A stretch of DNA of 64,000 nt from Flavobacteriaceae bacterium PS02336 (GTDB lineage Bacteria > Bacteroidota > Bacteroidia > Flavobacteriales > Flavobacteriaceae). Location: assembly GCA_029960065.1 (NCBI GenBank), contig JASCOF010000008.1:186001-250000 (forward strand), given 5' to 3'. Of the stretch, positions 58,262 through 64,000 are shown one piece after another (positions within the stretch are counted from its first letter, which is position 1; every line of letters begins with the position of its first letter). Position numbers and translations under genes: made by a program. The notes under the pieces were generated by a model that did not search any database, had not been told where the DNA came from, and saw nothing but the letters and a program-made list of their open reading frames with translations.

Positions 58262-61200
58262 ATGTTTAATAAATTTATTCAAAGACCAGTTTTGTCGATA
58301 GTAATATCGCTGATAATTGTCTTTTTAGGGGTTTTGTCTGTATTGAATTTACCAATTACACAATTCCCTACTATTTCACCTCCAATGGTGAATGTTACTG
58401 CAGACTATCCTGGATCTAACGGTGAATTGATGGTTAAGGCAGTAGTTATTCCTTTGGAAAGAGCCTTAAATGGTGTTCCGGGAATGAAATATATGGCTTC
58501 TGATGCAGGAAACGATGGTGAAGCTACAATTAAAGTGGTATTTAATTTGGGTACAGATCCGAATCAGGCTGCTATTAATGTGCAGAACCGTGTGGCATCT
58601 GTTACCAATAAATTACCTCCTTTGGTAATTCGTGAAGGTATTAAAATTACGCGTGAAGTTCCGAGTATGTTGATGTACGTGAATCTTTACAGTACAGATC
58701 CAAATACCGACATGAAGTTCTTATACAACTATGCCGATATTAACGTACTTTCTGAATTAAAAAGGGTAAACGGTATTGGTTCTGGAGATATTTTAGGAAC
58801 ACGTGAATATGCTATGCGTATTTGGTTGAAACCAGACCGTATGTTAGCGTACAAAATTTCTGCTGATGAGATAATGGAAGCATTGTCTAGCCAGAGTTTA
58901 GAAGCTTCTCCAGGTAAAACTGGAGAAAGTTCTGGTAAACGTTCTCAGGCGTTTGAATATGTATTGAAATATTCTGGACGTTTTACAACGAAAGAGCAAT
59001 ATGAAAACATCGTTGTGAAAGCAAATCCAAACGGCGAACTTCTGCGATTGAAAGATGTTGCTAAAGTTGAATTTGGAAGCTCAATGTATGATATCTATTC
59101 TAATTTGAATGGAAGACCATCTGCAGCGATTGTATTAAAACAATCTTTTGGAAGTAACGCGAATCAAGTTATTGAAGAAGTAAAAGCTAAACTGGAAAAA
59201 ATCAAACAAAGATTTCCAAAAGGAATGGATTATGAAATTTCGTATGACGTTTCTAAATTCCTTGATGCTTCTATCGAAAAAGTAATTCATACTTTGGTTG
59301 AAGCCTTTATTCTGGTAGGTTTAGTAGTTTTCCTTTTCTTAGGAGACTGGCGTTCTACGGTTATTCCAGCAATTGCGGTACCGGTATCATTGGTAGGAAC
59401 TTTTGTGTTCATGACATTCTTCGATATTTCATTGAACTTAATCACCTTGTTTGCTTTGGTTTTAGCAATTGGAGTTGTCGTCGATGATGCGATTGTGGTT
59501 ATTGAGGCCGTTCACGCCAAGATGGAAGAAGAACATCTTTCGCCATTTAAAGCAACCAAAAAAGCAATGCATGAGATTGCAGGAGCTATTATTGCAATTA
59601 CATTCTTAATGGCAGCTGTATTTATTCCTGTTGCATTTATGTCAGGTCCTGTTGGGGTATTTTATAGACAGTTTTCTGTAACTATGGCAACTGCAATTAT
59701 TCTTTCTGGTATTGTAGCTTTAACATTGACGCCTGCACTTTGTGCAATGATGTTAAAAAACAATCATGGTCAGCCTAAAAAGAAAACTTTAGCTAATAGA
59801 TTTATTGACGGTTTTAACGAAAAATTCAATTTAGCGCAAGGTAAATATCAAAATCTATTAGGAAAAATTGTTGACAGAAGAGTGGTTACTATTGTTGCAC
59901 TTTTAGCTTTCTGTGCTGGAACGTGGATCATAAGCAGTTCTGTTCCTTCGGGATTTATTCCAAATGAGGATCAGGGAATGTTTTACGCTGTAATTCAGAC
60001 GCCTCCGGGATCATCATTAGAAAGAACTAATAATATTGCAGAAAGAGTTCAGAAAATCGCCGAGGATATTGATGGAGTAAAATCTGTTTCTTCATTAGCA
60101 GGTTATGAGATTTTGTCTGAAGGTACGGGAGCTAACTCTGGAACATGTTTGGTGAATTTGAAAGATTGGAGTGACAGAAAAGAATCTGTTTTGGAGATTA
60201 TGCACGAAATGGAGGAAAAATGTAAAGATATTACAGGAGCTAATATTGAGTTTTTCCAACCGCCTGCTGTACCAGGATATGGTGCTGCAGGAGGATTCGA
60301 ACTTCGTTTGTTAGATAAAACCGGTTCTGTAGATTATAAAAGAATGGAACAAGTTAATAATGACTTTGTTGCTGAATTGAATAAACAGCCAGAATTATCA
60401 AACGTATTTAGTTTCTATAGTTCTAGTTTCCCGCAGTACATGATGAAAGTCGACAATGATTTGGCGCAGCAAAAAGGAGTTTCTATCGAAAACGCGATGA
60501 ATACTTTGTCAACTCTTGTGGGAAGTAATTATGAAATCAGTTTTATTAAATTCGGTATCAACTACAAAGTAATCGTTCAAGCTTCGCCAGAATATCGTGC
60601 ACAGCCAGATGATATCTTGAAATTGTATGTAAAAAATGATCGTGATGAAATGGTGCCGTTTTCTGCTTTTATGAAATTAGAAAAAGTGTACGGACTTTCA
60701 GAAATTACGCGTCATAATATGTATACCTCAACGCAGATCAGTGGTTCTCCAGCTGCGGGTTACAGTTCTGGTACAGCAATTAAAGTAATTCAGAAAATTG
60801 CTGCTGAAAAATTACCAAGAGGATATGATATTGACTGGGCAGGTATTTCTGCCGATGAGGTGGCTCAGGGTAATCAAGCTATCTGGGTCTTCTTGATCTG
60901 TTTAGGATTCGTTTACTTAGTATTGGCAGCACAATATGAAAGTTTTATTTTGCCGTTATCCGTTATTCTTTCGTTGCCGGCAGGTATTTTTGGAGCTTTC
61001 CTTTTATTAAAATTAACTGGATTAGAAAACAATATTTACGCTCAGGTTGCCATGGTAATGTTGATTGGTTTATTAGGTAAAAATGCCGTACTGATTGTAG
61101 AGTTTGCGATACAAAGACACGCCGCAGGATTATCGGTTTTACAATCGGCAATGGAGGGAGCAAAAGCAAGGTTCCGTCCAATTTTGATGACTTCATTTGC

Positions 61201-61429
61201 TTTTATCGCAGGTTTATTACCGCTTGCTTTTGCAACTGGACCTGGTAAAATTGGAAACAGAACCATTGGTACTGCAGCAGCCGGAGGTATGCTTATTGGA
61301 ACCATTTGCGGTGTATTTGTAATTCCGGGCTTGTATTTCATTTTTGCCAAAATTGCAGAGAAACACAAACTGGTAAAACATGAAGAAGAAAATCCACTAA
61401 CAGAAGAAATTGATAACAATCATGTATAA
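58262..61429 (+). CDS. RND multidrug efflux transporter (HAE1/AcrB-like)
   Basis: The 1055-residue inner-membrane pump has the AcrB layout: TM1, a large periplasmic loop, TM2-7, a second loop, TM8-12. Proton-relay Asp residues are in LAIGVVVDDAIVVIEAVHAK (TM4). Other signatures are FIQRPVLSIVISLIIVFLGV at the start, ERALNGVPGMKYMAS, and GIVALTLTPALCAMML. It captures drugs, detergents or other toxic compounds in the periplasm and exports them via the adaptor and NodT-type channel. Full length, no sign of truncation. Confidence 0.96.
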   Translation: MFNKFIQRPVLSIVISLIIVFLGVLSVLNLPITQFPTISPPMVNVTADYPGSNGELMVKAVVIPLERALNGVPGMKYMASDAGNDGEATIKVVFNLGTDPNQAAINVQNRVASVTNKLPPLVIREGIKITREVPSMLMYVNLYSTDPNTDMKFLYNYADINVLSELKRVNGIGSGDILGTREYAMRIWLKPDRMLAYKISADEIMEALSSQSLEASPGKTGESSGKRSQAFEYVLKYSGRFTTKEQYENIVVKANPNGELLRLKDVAKVEFGSSMYDIYSNLNGRPSAAIVLKQSFGSNANQVIEEVKAKLEKIKQRFPKGMDYEISYDVSKFLDASIEKVIHTLVEAFILVGLVVFLFLGDWRSTVIPAIAVPVSLVGTFVFMTFFDISLNLITLFALVLAIGVVVDDAIVVIEAVHAKMEEEHLSPFKATKKAMHEIAGAIIAITFLMAAVFIPVAFMSGPVGVFYRQFSVTMATAIILSGIVALTLTPALCAMMLKNNHGQPKKKTLANRFIDGFNEKFNLAQGKYQNLLGKIVDRRVVTIVALLAFCAGTWIISSSVPSGFIPNEDQGMFYAVIQTPPGSSLERTNNIAERVQKIAEDIDGVKSVSSLAGYEILSEGTGANSGTCLVNLKDWSDRKESVLEIMHEMEEKCKDITGANIEFFQPPAVPGYGAAGGFELRLLDKTGSVDYKRMEQVNNDFVAELNKQPELSNVFSFYSSSFPQYMMKVDNDLAQQKGVSIENAMNTLSTLVGSNYEISFIKFGINYKVIVQASPEYRAQPDDILKLYVKNDRDEMVPFSAFMKLEKVYGLSEITRHNMYTSTQISGSPAAGYSSGTAIKVIQKIAAEKLPRGYDIDWAGISADEVAQGNQAIWVFLICLGFVYLVLAAQYESFILPLSVILSLPAGIFGAFLLLKLTGLENNIYAQVAMVMLIGLLGKNAVLIVEFAIQRHAAGLSVLQSAMEGAKARFRPILMTSFAFIAGLLPLAFATGPGKIGNRTIGTAAAGGMLIGTICGVFVIPGLYFIFAKIAEKHKLVKHEEENPLTEEIDNNHV

Positions 61430-62873
61430 AGTTAAATCATATCAATATAGTATTGCGTTGGCTGTATGTCTAGCAGTTGCAGGGTGTAAAACCCCTGCGC
61501 CTGAGACAGCAGTAACTGCCAATACACCAGTTCCAGAATCGTTTGGTTCAACAGTGCAGACTCAGGATGCAAACAACAATACGGCAGCATTAAACTGGAA
61601 AGATTATTTTAAAGATCAGAATTTAGTTGATTTAATCGATGTTGCTCTTAAAAACAATCAGGAATTAAATATCACTTTGCAGGAAATCGAAATTGCAAAA
61701 AATGATATTCGTGTTAAAAAAGGACTTTTATTGCCCACTGCAGGTTTACGAGCTGGAGCTGGAGTTGAAAAAGTAGGTAGATATACCAGCCAAGGTGCGG
61801 GTGATGCTACAACAGAGATTAAACCAGGTGTAGAAACCCCAGATCCATTGGGAGATTTTACGATTTCGGCTTATGCAAATTGGGAAGTAGATATCTGGAA
61901 AAAACTGCGTAATTCAAAAAAGGCAGCCTTAAACAGATATTTGGCAACAGTAGAAGGCAAAAACTTTGTTATTACAAACCTCATCGCCGAAGTTGCTGAT
62001 TCTTATTACGAATTACTGGCTTTAGATAATCAATTGGATATTGTAAAACAAACCATCAAATTGCAGACTAATGCTTTAGAAATTGTAAAAGTTCAAAAAC
62101 AAGCAGCAAGAGCAACGGAATTGGGAGTTAAGAAATTCGAAGCTGAGGTTTTGACTTCACAAAGTATGGAGTTTGATATTTTGCAGCAGATAAAAGAGAC
62201 CGAGAACAAAATCAACTTTTTGCTGGGTAGATACCCTCAGGAAATAAAAAGAACAAATAACAACAATTTTTTAAGCTTACTGCCTGCTGTTGTGAGTTCA
62301 GGAATTCCGTCTCAATTGTTAGAAAATCGTCCAGATGTTAAACAAGCAGAATTGGAACTTGTAGCTTCAAAATTAGATGTAAAAGTTGCTCGTGCAGAGT
62401 TTTATCCTTCTTTGGATATTACTGCAGCGATTGGAGTAAACGCCTTTAAACCTTCTTATTTGTTTACAATGCCAGAATCACTTTTATATTCTTTAGCAGG
62501 AGATCTTGTCGCACCTCTGATTAACAGAAATGCAATCAAAGCGGAGTTTGCAAGTGCAAATGCAAGACAAATTCAGGCGTTATACAATTATGATCGCACA
62601 GTTTTAAATGCTTATTTAGAAGTTTCGAATCAGCTTTCTAAGATTGATAACTTACAAAAAGGGTACGATCTTAAATCAAAACAAGTGGAGGCGCTAAATA
62701 CTTCTATTGATGTTTCAAACGATTTGTTTAAATCGGCTAGAGTAGATTATTTTGAGGTTTTAATGACGCAGAGAGATGCTTTAGAAGCTAAATTAGAATT
62801 AATTGATACTAAAAAAGAACAACTAAATGCTGCGGTTCATGTCTATAGAGATTTGGGCGGCGGATGGAAATAA
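61422..62873 (+). CDS. NodT-family outer-membrane efflux channel
   Basis: From the ATG at 61422 the protein is 483 residues, with a lipobox signal (YQYSIALAVCLAVAGC). It contains two outer-membrane-efflux repeats with long helices; FWxxF-like NWKDYFKDQNLVDLIDVALK and LLENRPDVKQAELELVASKL are NodT hallmarks. The start overlaps the pump stop by eight bases. An upstream in-frame TTG at 61410 would add four residues. It completes the tripartite efflux system. Confidence 0.93.
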   Translation: MYKVKSYQYSIALAVCLAVAGCKTPAPETAVTANTPVPESFGSTVQTQDANNNTAALNWKDYFKDQNLVDLIDVALKNNQELNITLQEIEIAKNDIRVKKGLLLPTAGLRAGAGVEKVGRYTSQGAGDATTEIKPGVETPDPLGDFTISAYANWEVDIWKKLRNSKKAALNRYLATVEGKNFVITNLIAEVADSYYELLALDNQLDIVKQTIKLQTNALEIVKVQKQAARATELGVKKFEAEVLTSQSMEFDILQQIKETENKINFLLGRYPQEIKRTNNNNFLSLLPAVVSSGIPSQLLENRPDVKQAELELVASKLDVKVARAEFYPSLDITAAIGVNAFKPSYLFTMPESLLYSLAGDLVAPLINRNAIKAEFASANARQIQALYNYDRTVLNAYLEVSNQLSKIDNLQKGYDLKSKQVEALNTSIDVSNDLFKSARVDYFEVLMTQRDALEAKLELIDTKKEQLNAAVHVYRDLGGGWK

Positions 62874-62895
62874 TATTGCCTGTTAATTTGTAGAG

Positions 62896-62934
62896 AAAAA
62901 GCCTTTCGGAAGTAAAATCCTGAAAGGCTTTTTT
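62896..62934. terminator. Terminator between RND operon and deoR
   Basis: aaaaagcctttc and gaaaggctttttt pair around a loop of about 15 nt, with A and T tracts on both sides. It serves the RND operon and the converging deoR gene. Confidence 0.85.
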
Positions 62935-62940
62935 ATTTTT

Positions 62941-63690
62941 TTAAAGAATAGTCAATCCTGTATTTTTATACACTTTTAAAATCTCTTCTTCCGGAGAAAC
63001 ATTCGTCACTAAAACATTAATATCTTTTATCGGACAAACAAAATAAGTTTCTGCGGTTTCAATTTTTTCGATTGAACTTAATGCAATTACAAAATTAGAA
63101 TTCTGAACCATATTCTTTTTCAGCATCGAATCATCGTACAAAATACCTGTAATACCTCTTTCATGATGAATACTGCAGATTCCTAAAATGCAGACATCGG
63201 CTCTAAAATTTCTAAAGAAATCTACCGTTTCAATACTGGAAGTGGTGAAAGAAGTTTTGCACATTTTTCCGCCCGCAAAAATTAAATCGATATTGGGTAA
63301 ATCTTCAACCAAAGCTGCGACTGGAAAACTATTGGTAATAACCGTTAATTTTAAATCATAAGGAAAGCTGGCTACTAAAGCTAAAGAAGTTGTTCCTCCG
63401 TCAATAAAAACAACTTGTCCGTCTTTTAAATATGAAATTGCTTTTTGGGCAATAATCTTTTTGTTTTCGATATCGTGTTTTTCTCTTTTTCTATAATGCA
63501 GCGGAATAGGAGAAGGGGCAACCGCACCGCCACGAACAGCTTTTAAAAGTCCCTGATCTGAAAGTTCTTTTAGATCGCGTCTAATCGTATCTTCTGAAAC
63601 ACTTAAGTATTCGCTTAATTCTATGGATGTTACGCGATGTTCTTTAGCTAAATAGTCTAAAATTGCCTTTTGACGTTCTTCCTTTTTCAT
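62941..63690 (-). CDS. DeoR-family transcriptional regulator
   Basis: From the ATG at 63690 the protein is 249 residues: a DeoR HTH (MKKEERQKAILDYLAKEHRV, SELSEYLSVSEDTIRRDLKE by parts, and the DQGLLKAVRGGAV wing) and a C-terminal sugar-phosphate-binding domain (VFIDGGTTSLALV, ITNSFPVAALVEDLPNIDLI, FAGGKMCKTSFTT). Such regulators usually respond to sugar phosphates or nucleosides. A longer ORF to 63753 runs through the 26-bp palindrome and is not used. The divergent gene is a HAD nucleotidase, so the operator between likely serves both. Confidence 0.9.
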   Translation of the reverse strand: MKKEERQKAILDYLAKEHRVTSIELSEYLSVSEDTIRRDLKELSDQGLLKAVRGGAVAPSPIPLHYRKREKHDIENKKIIAQKAISYLKDGQVVFIDGGTTSLALVASFPYDLKLTVITNSFPVAALVEDLPNIDLIFAGGKMCKTSFTTSSIETVDFFRNFRADVCILGICSIHHERGITGILYDDSMLKKNMVQNSNFVIALSSIEKIETAETYFVCPIKDINVLVTNVSPEEEILKVYKNTGLTIL

Positions 63691-63723
63691 TTTTGTTACG
63701 GTTTTATATTGCAAAAATAATTT

Positions 63724-63749
63724 AAAAATTGCAATATATTGCAATTTTT
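63724..63749. promoter_or_regulatory. Perfect 26-bp palindrome, candidate DeoR operator
   Basis: It consists of aaaaattgcaata and its exact reverse complement. Extra ttgca half-sites flank it (near 63709-63714 and 63746-63751). It lies 34 bp before the deoR start and 30 bp before the HAD gene, so one bound site could control both directions. Confidence 0.8.
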
Positions 63750-63778
63750 GCATAATTTTACCGCAAAATAATTTTACA

Positions 63779-64000
63779 ATGAAAAAGAAAACAATTGCAA
63801 TAGATATGGATGGCGTGCTGGCCGATGTTGAATCACAGCTAATAGACCATTATAATACAGCATATGGTACTACTCTAACAAAAGAGAGTATTCAGGGATT
63901 AAGCGAAGAGGAGGCTTTTAATGGAAGAGATTTATTATTTAAGATTCTAAATAAAGATAATTTTTTTAGAACACTTCCCGTAATGCCCGATGCCGTTGAA
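63779..64000 (+). CDS. HAD-superfamily 5'(3')-nucleotidase, 5' part only
   Basis: The visible 74 codons start MKKKTIAIDMDGVLADVESQ, the HAD motif I (DxDGVLAD) of 5'(3')-deoxyribonucleotidases. They continue through HYNTAYGTTLTKESIQGL, LFKILNKDNFFRTLPVMPDA to the window edge. It should be a soluble phosphatase, probably of nucleotides. It diverges from deoR and probably begins an operon that continues past the window, so its 3' end is missing. Confidence 0.85.
   Translation, partial: MKKKTIAIDMDGVLADVESQLIDHYNTAYGTTLTKESIQGLSEEEAFNGRDLLFKILNKDNFFRTLPVMPDAVE

Noticed and set aside
1..64000. tRNA, rRNA, prophage or defence system genes
   Set aside because: No tRNA cloverleaf, rRNA, integrase, restriction, toxin or cas-like gene was seen in reading the window.

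Overview
This window looks like chromosomal sequence from a member of the Bacteroidota, most likely a Flavobacterium. The DNA is AT-rich. Many genes carry the Bacteroidota -7 promoter element TAnnTTTG and lack Shine-Dalgarno sequences. The gene content fits too: a TonB-dependent receptor with a carboxypeptidase-like N-terminal domain, a LytS/LytTR pair with 2TM proteins, AIR-type M1 peptidases, and spacers full of short palindromic repeats. There are no rRNA or tRNA genes, no prophage, no transposase and no CRISPR array. I support 66 coding sequences, the last cut by the window edge.

Layout. 51-5046 (minus): an HPP membrane protein, a CLC chloride channel, then a compact operon (DinB-like, YciI-like, maltose acetyltransferase, VOC protein) and a nitrilase-family enzyme. 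5192-11849 (plus): a TonB-dependent receptor, a periplasmic TPR-like protein, a LytS histidine kinase fused to a 2TM domain, four more 2TM proteins in tandem, and a LytTR response regulator. 12208-15052 (minus): heme A synthase, a small membrane protein and CCA tRNA nucleotidyltransferase, overlapping end to end. 15430: yaaA. 16428-21051 (minus): an EmrAB-TolC type efflux operon with its TetR repressor. 21184-23673: an M1 peptidase and a lipoprotein.

23692-32416 (minus) is a complete tryptophan operon, trpE-lipoprotein-trpG-trpD-trpC-trpF-trpB-GGCT-nitrilase homologue-trpA. It is preceded by a clear attenuator: an 18-residue leader peptide with three consecutive Trp codons and mutually exclusive antiterminator and terminator hairpins. 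The nitrilase homologue inside the operon has lost the family's catalytic Glu. 32540-37654 (minus): a secreted beta-helix-like protein, a YceI-nitroreductase-MarR operon with paired operators, and glpD.

38286-50088 holds a sulfur-oxidation and transport module in two parts: two YeeE/YedE half-transporters and an MBL-rhodanese protein on one side; TauE, a Crp/Fnr regulator and a small rhodanese on the other. They are separated by an HD hydrolase, cydAB, two XRE regulators and two uncharacterised proteins. The MBL-rhodanese and tauE promoters both carry a Crp-type inverted repeat at exactly the same distance (36.5 bp) from the -7 box, which suggests one regulon. 50163-64000 (mostly plus): gapN, an M1 peptidase, an ACT protein, a TPR protein, a beta-barrel protein, a GNAT, a complete RND tripartite efflux operon, and a DeoR regulator divergent from a HAD 5'-nucleotidase, with a perfect 26-bp palindrome between them.

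The spacers are unusually rich in nested palindromes belonging to several repeat families, described individually below.
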